Positions 10,094 through 18,637 of a stretch of 64,000 nucleotides of DNA are shown here, one piece after another (the stretch's first letter is position 1; the number at the start of each line of letters is the position of its first letter). Below the pieces are notes generated by a model. That model worked only from the letters and a program-made list of their open reading frames with translations. It was not told the origin of the DNA and did no database searches. The position numbers were made by a program, and so were the translations under genes. This DNA is from Thalassovita mediterranea. GTDB taxonomy: Bacteria; Pseudomonadota; Alphaproteobacteria; Rhodobacterales; Rhodobacteraceae. Location: contig NZ_CYSF01000019.1 in NCBI RefSeq assembly GCF_001458435.1, positions 41,149 to 105,148 on the forward strand, written 5' to 3'.

Positions 10094-10300
10094 ATGACCA
10101 ACCACTACGTCGCCACCGTCCCCGTCAAGTTCACCGACACCGATGGCCAGGAGCGCACCCGTTTTCAGCGCGTGGGTGCGATGTTCCGCAACACCCGCAA
10201 CGGGGACGGCTCGGAGTTCTTCAGCCTCAAGCTCGACTTCCCGGTCGCGGTCTCGGAGTTGGTGATGTTCCCGCCGAGCGCAAAGGACCCCCAGGACTAA
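10094..10300 (+). CDS. Small conserved plasmid protein, function unknown
   Basis: A 68-residue acidic protein, read as MTNHYVATVPVKFTDTDGQE followed by 'TRFQRVGAMFRNTRNGDGSE' and 'FFSLKLDFPVAVSEL'. The alternating hydrophobic pattern suggests a small beta-rich fold like the DUF736-type proteins of alphaproteobacterial plasmids, but I cannot assign a family. A strong AAGGAG site lies 8 nt before the ATG. A long hairpin follows the stop. It is probably expressed strongly and independently of the mob genes. Confidence 0.6.
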   Translation: MTNHYVATVPVKFTDTDGQERTRFQRVGAMFRNTRNGDGSEFFSLKLDFPVAVSELVMFPPSAKDPQD

Positions 10301-10317
10301 ATCCTGTGACGAGGATG

Positions 10318-10346
10318 GGCCGCCCCAGGACGATCTTGGGGCGGCC
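10318..10346. repeat. Perfect inverted repeat (hairpin)
   Basis: GGCCGCCCCA and TGGGGCGGCC, 10-bp perfect arms with a 9-nt loop, 18 nt after the stop of the small gene. No T-run follows, so it is either a weak terminator or part of a transfer origin. Confidence 0.6.
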
Positions 10347-10538
10347 TGATCCCTGTTCCAGGGATGCCGGTTCCGGCGCGGGTGATCGCCGTCAGCGACC
10401 TCCCATTGGTCCCGGTCCCTGCGCGCTCAAAGGACGATCGCCGCTCGGAATAGTCGGGCCGCGACAGACCGGCCAGTCAGCATCAAGGGGGCCATCCCCA
10501 AAAACCTATCGGCCAAGGCCTCCCGGTTTTTGCGGCAG

Positions 10539-10558
10539 AGATTTGGCAAGCCAAATCT
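10539..10558. repeat. Perfect inverted repeat
   Basis: AGATTTGGC-AA-GCCAAATCT, 9-bp arms and a 2-nt centre, inside the candidate oriT region. Confidence 0.6.
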
Positions 10559-10785
10559 GGCCCTCCTTGACCCTGCCTGTCCGCCCTGTCGGTGGGGTTT
10601 GCGCCCGCCCGCGTTTCCGTCCGAACACTTGGCGTTCGGCCAGACCCTCGGGCGGGGCTGGCGGACGGGACCCCAAGGACAGGTGGGTCGCCCGGTGGTG
10701 AGGGCGGCAGAGCCGCGTCCCTGCGGGCCGCGGCGTGAAGCGGAAACCAAGGCTGCCTGAGACTGAATGCAACGTAAGTATATAA

Positions 10786-10806
10786 TTGACAGCTAGGTAT
10801 ATTATC
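10786..10806. promoter_or_regulatory. Promoter-like patch with shared palindrome, site A
   Basis: TTGACA at 10786-10791, then GGTATATTATCG. On the minus strand it reads CGATAATATACC, sharing GATAATATAC with the site before the T4SS operon (45170-45185) and closely matching the one at 47204-47217. It lies 57-77 bp before the MobC-like gene. Confidence 0.5.
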
Positions 10807-10862
10807 GTAAGGTAGGGGCAGCCTTGTTGGAAGGTGGCAGGAAATAGGGGGTCTTTCTTCGC

Positions 10863-11450
10863 ATGTCGCGCGCAAAACGTCTCTCAGATGCGGAACGCAT
10901 GAAGATCGTTCGCGAGGCTGCGGAAGGTGTCTCGACATCTGTGCTGGCGGAGCGGTTTGGCGTGTCTGTGCGGGCGATCCAGTACACGCTCAAAGCCGAT
11001 GCCGAGCGCCAGGCCGATGCTGCGATCCCAGTCTCAGCGGTCAGTGTGAAGGTCACGGCTGCGGAGCTTGCGGCGCTCGACGAGGTGCTGGCCGAGGCCG
11101 GGATCGAGAGCCGTGCCGAGGGGCTCAGGCGGCTCATTCAGGCGGCAGGCGGGGTGTTCGTTCCGGACGCGCAGATGGCAGCAGAGATGGCGCGCTACCG
11201 CGCCTCTCTGCACGAGGTCGGTAATGGGGTCGCGCAGATCGCCAAGCAGATGGCGCAGGCCAACCGGCAGGGGCAGGGGCAGGGGGCTGGCCCGGAGTTT
11301 ACCGAATTGCGCCTTGCGCAGATGCGCGGGCTGGCGCGGTTCATCCTGGATGCCGCTGACGAGATCGATCTGCTTCTGCGCCGCCGTCGAGACGCGATGC
11401 AGCTGCAGGCCACGGCCGCGCTGAGGGAGTTTGCCCATGCGGCTGAATGA
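10863..11450 (+). CDS. MobC-like relaxosome accessory DNA-binding protein
   Basis: The 195-residue protein has an N-terminal helix-turn-helix ('AAEGVSTSVLAERFGVSVRA', residues about 19-38). A middle MobC/ribbon-helix-helix-like segment follows ('VSVKVTAAELAALDEVLAEA'), then an amphipathic helical C-terminus with 'LHEVGNGVAQIAKQMAQANR', typical of MobC proteins. It probably binds oriT and helps the relaxase. The stop overlaps the relaxase start by 20 nt, indicating translational coupling. The combination of HTH and MobC-like parts in one protein is assigned from pattern only. Confidence 0.7.
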   Translation: MSRAKRLSDAERMKIVREAAEGVSTSVLAERFGVSVRAIQYTLKADAERQADAAIPVSAVSVKVTAAELAALDEVLAEAGIESRAEGLRRLIQAAGGVFVPDAQMAAEMARYRASLHEVGNGVAQIAKQMAQANRQGQGQGAGPEFTELRLAQMRGLARFILDAADEIDLLLRRRRDAMQLQATAALREFAHAAE

Positions 11451-13770
11451 TGCCGTCCATGCCGTCACGGGCGAGGTCTTCCGGGATGGCTGGAGCCGCA
11501 TCCGGGGCTCGATGCAGGGGCTGCACGTGGCCAAGCAGAAGCAACTCGTGCGTGCTGCAGCCGGGCACCGGCCGGCGGTCTTCAAGGCGATCCGGGGTGG
11601 CGGCACGCACACGAAATCGCAGCTGATGAACCAGCTCGATTACCTCACCACCAAGTCCACCCATATCGTGGACAGTAGCGGGTTTCTGGATGGTAAGGCA
11701 AAGCTCGAGGCGGCAGACATCAAGGATCTGACCGAGCGCTTCGCCAAGCGGTGGGATGCGGGCTTCAAGCCCAAGCTGGGACAGACCACACACATGCTCA
11801 TGTCCTTCCCTATCGGCACGCGCGGGGAGGATGTGCGCGACATTGCGACGGATGTGGCCGAGCGGTTCTTCCAGACTGATAAGGGGCATTTCGATTACAT
11901 CATCGCGGTGCATGAGGACCGCGATCACCCCCATGCGCATCTGGTGCTGAACCGCCGCTCGCAGGAAGGCGAGTTCTTCTTTCTGGGGCGCAACCACCGC
12001 TTCAACTACGACGATTTCCGCCTCGCCATGGTCGAGGAGGCGGAGAAGTACGGCGTGCGGCTGGAAGCCACGCGGCGGGTGGAGCGCGGGGTTGTGCATT
12101 ACCCAGCCCGCACCAGCGAGGTTTACGCCGCGAAAGAAGAGGGCCGCGCGCCTGTTGAGCGGGAGCGTGTGGGGCAGGATCTGACGCGGACGCTGGCGGA
12201 GATCGCCAACACCAGAACCGTCTACCATTCGCTTGCCGCAGAGGCCTCCCGGGAGGCCCGGGAAGACATCGCCGCGGCACTCTTCCGCGCGGGCGAGGTG
12301 CTGACGCATGGCGGACAGATGGACCGAACAGGAGATGTGTATATGGCCGAGGATCAGAGTTTCGAAGATCTGAGAAGCCTCTATGCGGAAAAGCTCGCGC
12401 GGGTGCAGGGCATGATCGCAGAGAAGTCTGACGCGGAACGTCCCATGCTGGAAAAGCGCCTCATCGAGATCCAGACGCAGGTCCAGCACATGCAGCCTCT
12501 CGGTGTGCGATCATCCACGCTGTCAGAGACCCCCTCGAAGGGCGGGATCTATTCCGAAGCCAATATCGACGCCAGCCAGCGCGAGCGTCTGGCAGAGCCC
12601 GATCTGAGATCGCGCATTGACGCGGCACTACGGGGCACCGGGATCAGCACATCGGAAGTGGTGGCCCGGATCGAGACGGGCGCCTCAAATGCAGCGCTCG
12701 AGCATCAATGGATCGCCAATGATCTCTCCAAAGTGGCTGAGGCGCGGGATCTGAACCTCGAGCGCCGCGCCGATTTGGAACAGGCGCGCGACATTCTCAA
12801 TGACGTGCATGTCGCGCTCGGCACGCTGCTGGAACGGGCGAACGTGCTGCGCCGGGATGGTGTCATGGAAGCGGAACCGGTCAGCGAGCAGTTCCATTAT
12901 CATGAGGGCGCGGTCCGGGCGATGGAAGGGACAATCCGTCAGGAGATGCGCGCAGACGGCCTGACAGCGCAGCAGATCGAGGACCGGGATTGGGAGGTTG
13001 TCTCAAGGGCGGAGCGCCGTATCGAGACCGAGCAGCGCGCGTATCTCGCGGCACACCCGGATCTGCTCGCACGCCCTGGCGATGTGATTGACCGGTCTGA
13101 GCCCTACAGGGAGACCATCACCGATGCGCCCCGCGCCAGCGAGATCAGCCGCGAGGTCGACCGCATCATGGAGGCACGCGACATCCGCATGCCCGTTGCA
13201 GATGCAGTCACGGATGACTTGCGCGCGCGCTATCCGGACATGCCGTCCCACCTCGCCCGCGGGCTCGGTGCGACCTACGCTGCCGTCGTCGAGATACGCG
13301 ACACGGAGGCCATCAATCAGGTCCGCCGCGAAACCGAGATGCGCGACGGGCTCGGGTCTGGCACGCGCGCCGCACTCCTCGCAGCCCGCGGTGAAACTGC
13401 GCCGCAGTCTGCCCGTACCGACCGCCTTGCAGACGAGATTGCGCATGTTCTGGACCATGAGCGGGCGGGGGAGTTGTCCGCGCCCTTCGAGACCGAGGCG
13501 GAGCGGGACGCTTTCCGGGGCGATATCGCGCGGGTGCTGGATGACCCTCAACTTGAGAGGCTCACATCCGGCGACGCCGATGCGCTGGAAAAGGTTCTCG
13601 AGGACCGCCTCGACCGGCTCTATGTGGCCAAGGTCTACCTTCAATCCGATGCCGCCACGGCCAATACCGAGGCCCTGCGCCAGGTGGTCGATGATCTTGC
13701 CGACACCGAATATGAAAAACACCGCACGACAGACGTGGATGGCGAGACCGAGCGGGGCCAGGTCCATTGA
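11431..13770 (+). CDS. MOBP-type relaxase (VirD2-like)
   Basis: Nicks the transfer origin and pilots single-stranded DNA into the recipient. Of 779 residues the N-terminal 230 form the relaxase domain. 'LDYLTTKSTHIV' (Tyr near 71) is a likely motif I, 'THMLMSFPIGTRGEDV' precedes the metal site, and 'HEDRDHPHAHLVLNRR' (about 161-176) is the three-His motif III. The remaining 500 residues are acidic, helical and without a clear domain, as in other alphaproteobacterial relaxases. It overlaps the accessory gene upstream and the VirD4 gene downstream. Confidence 0.88.
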   Translation: MPMRLNDAVHAVTGEVFRDGWSRIRGSMQGLHVAKQKQLVRAAAGHRPAVFKAIRGGGTHTKSQLMNQLDYLTTKSTHIVDSSGFLDGKAKLEAADIKDLTERFAKRWDAGFKPKLGQTTHMLMSFPIGTRGEDVRDIATDVAERFFQTDKGHFDYIIAVHEDRDHPHAHLVLNRRSQEGEFFFLGRNHRFNYDDFRLAMVEEAEKYGVRLEATRRVERGVVHYPARTSEVYAAKEEGRAPVERERVGQDLTRTLAEIANTRTVYHSLAAEASREAREDIAAALFRAGEVLTHGGQMDRTGDVYMAEDQSFEDLRSLYAEKLARVQGMIAEKSDAERPMLEKRLIEIQTQVQHMQPLGVRSSTLSETPSKGGIYSEANIDASQRERLAEPDLRSRIDAALRGTGISTSEVVARIETGASNAALEHQWIANDLSKVAEARDLNLERRADLEQARDILNDVHVALGTLLERANVLRRDGVMEAEPVSEQFHYHEGAVRAMEGTIRQEMRADGLTAQQIEDRDWEVVSRAERRIETEQRAYLAAHPDLLARPGDVIDRSEPYRETITDAPRASEISREVDRIMEARDIRMPVADAVTDDLRARYPDMPSHLARGLGATYAAVVEIRDTEAINQVRRETEMRDGLGSGTRAALLAARGETAPQSARTDRLADEIAHVLDHERAGELSAPFETEAERDAFRGDIARVLDDPQLERLTSGDADALEKVLEDRLDRLYVAKVYLQSDAATANTEALRQVVDDLADTEYEKHRTTDVDGETERGQVH

Positions 13771-15779
13771 GCGCCGCCATGGGCAAGGCCTGGATCGCCA
13801 CGGGCGTCCTGCTGGTGACGCTGGTGACCGGGGCCATGGGCTATACCATCGCCTCGGCGGTGCTGACCTACCAGGATCTCGGGTTTGGGGCCGAGATCGA
13901 CTTTGCCTATATCGCGCAGAACTACATGGCGATCCTCGATCGCCGCCCGGAGGACGCCCAACTCATCCACCTGATCATCGGCAGCTTCGCCGCCGCCGGC
14001 CTCATGCTGAGCCTCGCCCTCTCGGGGTCCGCCCTGACACGCTTTGGCCAGACCCATTGGCAGACTGCGCGCGAGATGAAGGCCAATGGCTTCTTCGGGG
14101 CGCCGGGCACCGGGTTCATCCTCGGCAAGCTGGGGACGCCCGGCTCCCGCGCCAATTACATTTGCTCCAAGGTCTTCCCCCATGCGCTGATCGTGGCCCC
14201 CACGGGCCGCGGCAAGACCACGGGCTTTGTCATTCCGAACCTGCTGACCTGGCAAGGCTCCGCCGTGACGCTCGATGTGAAGGGCGAGTGTTTCGAGGCC
14301 ACGGCCCGGCACCGCGCGGCGCAAGGTGACAAGGTTTATCGCTTTGCCCCCACCGATTGGGAGGGCAAGCGCACGCATCGTTACAACCCGCTCCTGCGCA
14401 TCTATCAACTGAAAGATCCCGCGCGCCAGCAGATGGAACTGCAGCTTCTGGCGACGCTGTTCCTGCAGAGCGACAATGACCGGGTGCAGGGCCTCCTCAA
14501 GGGCGGGATCGATCTCTTCGTGGCGGCAGGGCTCTTGGCCTTCCAGCGCAAGCGCCCCACCTTGGGCGAAATCTACCGCATCGCGGCCTCGGGTGGGAAC
14601 AAGCAGAAGGAGTATTTCGCGCGGGGCCATGAGGTGGACAACAGGGCCGCCAAGCTGATCTTCACGCGGCTGGCTTCGACCAACAACGATACGCTGACCT
14701 CTTACGTCTCGCTCCTGATGACCTCTGGGCTCGATCAATGGCAGAACCCTGCCATCGATGAGGCGACGGCGGTGTCGGACTTTGACTTCCGCACGATCCG
14801 GAAAAAGCCCTTTTCGGTCTATCTCGTGGTCCAGCCGCTGATGGTGAAGCCGCTCGCGCCGCTGATCCGGCTGTTTTTCTCCGATCTCCTCTCTGCCATG
14901 CAGGAAAAGGATCCCGGCCCCGACGAACCCTGGCCCGTGATGATCATGCTCGATGAGTTCAATCGCCTCGGCAAGATGCCCATCGTGGTCGAGAGCATCG
15001 AGACCCTGCGCACCTATCGTGGGCACCTGGCCGTCGTCACTCAGACCATCCCCGCCCTCGATGAAATCTATGGCGAGAACACCCGCCGCGCGCTACAGGG
15101 CAACGCGGGTGTAAAGCTCTACCTGACGCCCTCCGATGAAAAGACAGTCGAGGAACTGAGCAAGGCGGTTGGCAAGACCACGAAGACCGTCATCACGCGC
15201 TCTCAGTCCATCGGCAAGAACCCCTTCGAGGGCCGTAGCCAGTCCACTCGGACTGAAGAAAGTTCCTTATTGCCCGAGGATGAGGCGCGCCGCCTACCGC
15301 TCGACGAGATCGTCATGGTCATCGATGCCCAGATGCCGGTCCGGGCAAAGCGGATCCAGTATTTTGATGATCGGCTGTTCAAGGCGATCCACGCGGCACA
15401 GACGGGCGAGTTGCCGTTCCCGGAACCGGGGGGAGGGGGCCCGCAGGGTGATCTGCCGCTGAGTATGCGCGCCATGCCGATGACACCGCCGCCGGATGGG
15501 TCAGGCGGGTCCGAGGCCGACGTTGAGGCTGCACGCCAGGCTGCTGATGGTCAATCGTCAGGGCAAATCGATGTCGCCCCAACGAAGACTGCGCCTGTCG
15601 TTCAAGCCGTTATCGCTGAGGAACACCGACAAATGGAAATGGATTTTGGGGGCCAGGTCGCGGAAGCCGAGACAGTGGGCGCGGATGATGAGGCGCAGAT
15701 GCGCTCTGCTGTCGATGGCTTGGACGACATGGAAGCGATGATGCAGGAGGGTGATGGCGAAAAGCTATTTGCGCGATAG
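13767..15779 (+). CDS. virD4: Type IV coupling protein, VirD4/TraG family
   Basis: Inner-membrane ATPase that links the relaxosome to the secretion channel. Of 670 residues there are two N-terminal membrane segments (about 9-31 and 66-88), a Walker A 'APTGRGKTTGFVIPNL' near 141-156 and a Walker B 'MIMLDEFNRLGKMP' near 391-404. The C-terminal 100 residues are acidic and unstructured, as often in cargo-contacting tails. The first possible start is TTG overlapping the relaxase stop; ATG 13779 is the alternative. It ends the mobilisation operon, and the VirB genes lie 18 kb away across the cargo region. Confidence 0.9.
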   Translation: MSAAMGKAWIATGVLLVTLVTGAMGYTIASAVLTYQDLGFGAEIDFAYIAQNYMAILDRRPEDAQLIHLIIGSFAAAGLMLSLALSGSALTRFGQTHWQTAREMKANGFFGAPGTGFILGKLGTPGSRANYICSKVFPHALIVAPTGRGKTTGFVIPNLLTWQGSAVTLDVKGECFEATARHRAAQGDKVYRFAPTDWEGKRTHRYNPLLRIYQLKDPARQQMELQLLATLFLQSDNDRVQGLLKGGIDLFVAAGLLAFQRKRPTLGEIYRIAASGGNKQKEYFARGHEVDNRAAKLIFTRLASTNNDTLTSYVSLLMTSGLDQWQNPAIDEATAVSDFDFRTIRKKPFSVYLVVQPLMVKPLAPLIRLFFSDLLSAMQEKDPGPDEPWPVMIMLDEFNRLGKMPIVVESIETLRTYRGHLAVVTQTIPALDEIYGENTRRALQGNAGVKLYLTPSDEKTVEELSKAVGKTTKTVITRSQSIGKNPFEGRSQSTRTEESSLLPEDEARRLPLDEIVMVIDAQMPVRAKRIQYFDDRLFKAIHAAQTGELPFPEPGGGGPQGDLPLSMRAMPMTPPPDGSGGSEADVEAARQAADGQSSGQIDVAPTKTAPVVQAVIAEEHRQMEMDFGGQVAEAETVGADDEAQMRSAVDGLDDMEAMMQEGDGEKLFAR

Positions 15780-16048
15780 GGTGTTATGCATCGCGTGTCT
15801 GTCAGGGAGGGCGGGATGCAGACATTCTCTGCACCTGCATGCATCTTACTGCAGGTCGGTGAAAGCGGTCATTCAAGCCCGTGAAAATCTAACCAACCAT
15901 GCTGCACCAGCCATCAAGGTCAGGTATGCGCAGGAAGCGGACTTTGCAAAATTGTAGAGTTTGTTGTGGCAGACCCGCGGTTAGATATTGTCAAATTGAG
16001 CCGCGTTAGCAACAATTTCGTTGTGCGAGTGAGGATCGATAGAAACGA

Positions 16049-16975
16049 ATGAAACGGCAGCTGGTTTTATACTTAGACAATTGTGTTTTCAGTGAGCTTC
16101 TTAAACCTGGCGCTATCGCCATGCGCAGGAACTTTAGCGCCCTGCCACATCGCATAGCTTTTTCAGACGTCCATATCACTGAGATGCGAAACAACCATGA
16201 AGAATATTCAACCTTATTGAATGAGCTTGATGCCGTGTTCGTAAGGAACCCGGGCCAAGTTCACGAACGGTATGACCCAATTTCAGCGTTGGACACAGCC
16301 GTGCCAGAAGAAAGGTTTGCCAACTATTTTGAGTTTTCACCCGCATATGAAGCATTTGATGAGATGCTAGCGCCTATGCATCACCTTATGGGGGGAAGGC
16401 GAGAAAAATCGATGGATCAAGTTGCCCTTGAAACCGAACGAGCGATAACTAACTCGTTGATGAATCCCCTAGGTTTTGAGCCTGATGGCAACTCTGGAGA
16501 AGTATCCAATGCCTTGAAAAGCGGCACTGAAAGTCTCGCCTCTATAGATGTTTCCGAGGTATGGCAGACGATAGACACCCAAGTATCCGCCGCAAGAGAA
16601 GGCGATCCAATGAGAGAAATGGACCCGGGCGAAAAGGTGCATCACGTACTTTCAAAGCTTAGCGAAACAGAAAGGCGTGGGTTTATTGAAGAATTTCCTG
16701 AAAAGTTCGCGCAGCTTCGAGTTTTAAAAACGGGGGAACTGACTGGCTTTGCCTTCGCTCTCTTTGGCATGGGCCTAACTAAACGAAAAGGGAAATTCAC
16801 TGGCCCGCGCCAGACACAAAAATTTGCGGCACAGTTTCGTGACGCTCAACATATTGAAGAAGCCTCTAGATGCGATTGTTTCATAACGTTTGATCAAGAC
16901 GCCAGCGAACTTGCAGCTTCGACGTTTGCGTATGCTGGTTTTCCAACACAGACTTTATTACTGATGAACCAGTAA
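16049..16975 (+). CDS. PIN-like domain protein, unknown function
   Basis: The 308-residue protein has scattered acidic residues of a PIN-like nuclease: 'LYLDNCVFSELLK' at the N-terminus (Asp10), 'FSDVHITEMRNN' (Glu near 48) and a C-terminal 'FRDAQHIEEASRCDCFITFD' followed by 'QDASELA'. About 180 residues between the first and last motifs are an insert without a family. The gene is visibly more AT-rich than the mob genes before it and stands alone between VirD4 and the metal island, so it looks like acquired cargo. An RNase, toxin or defence role is possible; none is shown. Confidence 0.55.
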   Translation: MKRQLVLYLDNCVFSELLKPGAIAMRRNFSALPHRIAFSDVHITEMRNNHEEYSTLLNELDAVFVRNPGQVHERYDPISALDTAVPEERFANYFEFSPAYEAFDEMLAPMHHLMGGRREKSMDQVALETERAITNSLMNPLGFEPDGNSGEVSNALKSGTESLASIDVSEVWQTIDTQVSAAREGDPMREMDPGEKVHHVLSKLSETERRGFIEEFPEKFAQLRVLKTGELTGFAFALFGMGLTKRKGKFTGPRQTQKFAAQFRDAQHIEEASRCDCFITFDQDASELAASTFAYAGFPTQTLLLMNQ

Positions 16976-17389
16976 CGAGAGTCCGTTTTGGGCTGACAGC
17001 AGTCATCCGGTGTGATCGATCAGGCTGGTGGCAGGGCATTTTGCGCAAAAACCACGGGCTGCATTGCCGCAAGTCTGCTTCGAGTCCAGAGTCCTAGATT
17101 CTGCACGCCACGCAAATGACCTGAATCCGCTGCACAAAGCTGTCGTTCGACCTTTTTCAGCCCCGATTTAAGGGGAAGCTCACGCCGCCGCCGAGTTTTC
17201 CCGAAAGCGGCCACTGCTTGCTGGCCTCCGTCGCGTGACAAAATGTTGTCAGTACGCAAATGCAAATACACGAATTTGTGTGAAGCGAAGATTCTTATTG
17301 AACCTCCAGTTGGTGTAGGTTGTACCTGTCTTATGGAGCATGCGGCACATAATACGCAAATTGACTATTAGGACGGAGACAAGTTCAAC
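16976..17389. other. Intergenic stretch ending in a MerR-type promoter
   Basis: No supported gene in the first 300 bases. Mixed-frame remnants on the minus strand lack a start site and domain. The last 90 bases hold the metal-type promoter described at 17298-17328. Confidence 0.45.
17298..17328 (+). promoter_or_regulatory. MerR-type metal-responsive promoter, site 1
   Basis: TTGAAC and TACCTG separated by 19 bp, the overlong spacer that MerR proteins correct by DNA distortion. The spacer contains the dyad ACCTCCA-GTTGG-TGTAGGT. It lies 62 bp before the first L,D-transpeptidase gene. Same architecture as the sites at 18575, 27475 and 28080. Confidence 0.75.
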
Positions 17390-18052
17390 ATGTTGACAAG
17401 ACGCCATTTCATCGCAACCACGACTGCTCTTTTTTCAGCCCCGCTGGCGTCGCCCGCTTTCGCCAACACATGGCCATCTGCGTCGCAAAAGGCTACCTGG
17501 GACGCGCAAGTTACTCCAGAAAACTTCGTTCTTGAGACATCTAACCCATGGGATCTTGCACCGCGTTTCCTGCCGCAACGGGTCGAGGCGCGGGATGGGC
17601 TGGTGCCTGGCGATATCCACGTCGATGCTGTCGCAAGATACCTCTACCACATCGAAGAAGGTGGCACGGCGATGCGATACGGCGTCGCGATTGCGCGCGG
17701 CAATCTTTATGAACCGGGCACCTATACGGTGCGCCGTCTGGTTGAGTGGCCGCATTGGACACCCACCCAATCAATGATCGAGCGTGACCCTGTGAACGCC
17801 CAGTGGGCTGACGGCATGGAGCCAGGTCCGACAAATGCCCTCGGCTCCCGTGCGATTTACCTCTACGTGGGCCAGCGTGATACGTATCTACGTATTCATG
17901 GCACGCCTCACCCCAGATCGATTGGGGGCCGCGCGAGTTCAGGCTGTGTTCGGATGGTGATGGCGCATATCAATGCGCTTTATCCAAATGTCGAAATGGG
18001 TTCGACTGTATATCTTTACTCCGCTTCGGATAGCGTGCTCTCAACTAGCTGA
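17390..18052 (+). CDS. L,D-transpeptidase, YkuD family (Tat-exported)
   Basis: Periplasmic enzyme expected to form 3-3 peptidoglycan cross-links or attach proteins to the wall. The 220-residue protein begins with a twin-arginine signal ('TRRHFIATTTALFSAPLAS', cleavage after AFA near residue 25). It carries the YkuD catalytic block 'LRIHGTPHPRSIGGRASSGC' followed by VRM (His near 169, Cys near 185). A GGAG site precedes the ATG. It is monocistronic, with a metal-type promoter upstream and a bidirectional terminator downstream. Copper is known to inhibit L,D-transpeptidases in E. coli, which gives a reason for a metal-induced extra copy; that is inference. Confidence 0.85.
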   Translation: MLTRRHFIATTTALFSAPLASPAFANTWPSASQKATWDAQVTPENFVLETSNPWDLAPRFLPQRVEARDGLVPGDIHVDAVARYLYHIEEGGTAMRYGVAIARGNLYEPGTYTVRRLVEWPHWTPTQSMIERDPVNAQWADGMEPGPTNALGSRAIYLYVGQRDTYLRIHGTPHPRSIGGRASSGCVRMVMAHINALYPNVEMGSTVYLYSASDSVLSTS

Positions 18053-18085
18053 CAGTCAAAGCATCGTCGATCACAGCAAACGAAT

Positions 18086-18118
18086 GAAAATGGCTCTGAT
18101 GAATTTAGGGCCGTTTTC
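18086..18118. terminator. Bidirectional hairpin terminator
   Basis: GAAAATGGCTCT pairs over its full 12 bases (two G-U) with AGGGCCGTTTTC across a 9-nt loop. It lies between two convergent stops (18052 plus strand, 18123 minus strand). Confidence 0.6.
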
Positions 18119-18122
18119 GTTG

Positions 18123-18398
18123 TTACGTCTCAGCGGGCTGTTGAATGCAAATGTGACGGCTATCAGAGGTCCTGAGTGGCAGAGGTGTTCTTTCAACCGG
18201 GCCATTGTGCATGTACCAAAAGCAATTGTCGTCGGGGCGCAGGAAGGCCGACATAATGTCCTGATTGGGCCCTGCAATTGCAATCACTTCCTCAGGTATA
18301 GAACGTGTCGGGCTTGCGGCTTCAGGCTCGGTCATGGTGACCGCGCAAGCGCTCACGAGCGGTATAAGTGTGAATACGGCTGCACTTCGCTTGATCAT
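18123..18398 (-). CDS. Small predicted lipoprotein, unknown function
   Basis: The 91-residue protein has a lipoprotein signal peptide 'MIKRSAAVFTLIPLVSAC' (lipobox LVSAC, Cys18). The short mature part contains 'IPEEVIAIAGPNQDIMSAFL' and one pair of later cysteines. No family recognised. The start at 18398 has TGGAG 8 nt upstream. It lies inside the metal island, convergent with the L,D-transpeptidase and divergent from the ATPase promoter. LspA, which would process it, is encoded 3 kb away. Confidence 0.6.
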   Translation of the reverse strand: MIKRSAAVFTLIPLVSACAVTMTEPEAASPTRSIPEEVIAIAGPNQDIMSAFLRPDDNCFWYMHNGPVERTPLPLRTSDSRHICIQQPAET

Positions 18399-18574
18399 CT
18401 TTTGGCTCCATTTACCTGAATATTGTTGCTTCGCTGATATGATGAAAGCCATACGATATTCAAGCTTTCCCGCCGTCGGCCTCAAAACTTGCTCCGGCGC
18501 GATGTTCGAAGGTGACTATTTGAGGCAGGTTTTCGCGGTTCAAACGAAAATCGGACGCGTTGTCATTTTTCTTC

Positions 18575-18605
18575 TTGAAGCTCTAGTTGCTGTAGCTCGT
18601 ATCCT
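18575..18605 (+). promoter_or_regulatory. MerR-type metal-responsive promoter, site 2
   Basis: TTGAAG and TATCCT separated by 19 bp, with the dyad AGCTCTA-GTTGC-TGTAGCT in the spacer. It is 33 bp upstream of the P-type ATPase start. It matches site 1 base for base at AGTTG-TGTAG. Confidence 0.75.
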
Positions 18606-18637
18606 AATCAAAATAGTCGCGAATCTGAGGATAACTC

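Larger units (their letters stand above)
10301..10862. other. Non-coding region rich in inverted repeats; candidate oriT
   Basis: Between the small protein and the MobC-like gene. It contains ATCCTGTG at 10301-10308 (like the IncP-type nic core ATCCTG-Y), a perfect 10-bp-arm hairpin (10318-10346), CAAAAACC/GGTTTTTG arms at 10499-10506 and 10525-10532, a 9-bp-arm dyad (10539-10558), and CCGAAC/GTTCGG arms near 10621-10639. An AT-rich promoter-like patch follows (10786-10806). Such clusters next to mob genes are typical of transfer origins; the nick site is not proven. Confidence 0.45.

Noticed and set aside
11341..12489. Minus-strand open frame (382 codons) opposite the relaxase and MobC genes
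   Set aside because: Antisense to the relaxase motif region; no ribosome site and no family signature.
13641..15026. Long minus-strand open frame (461 codons) opposite the VirD4 gene
   Set aside because: It is antisense to an unmistakable VirD4 with both Walker motifs; its residues are low-complexity His/Arg/Gly with no domain. A side effect of high G/C third positions.
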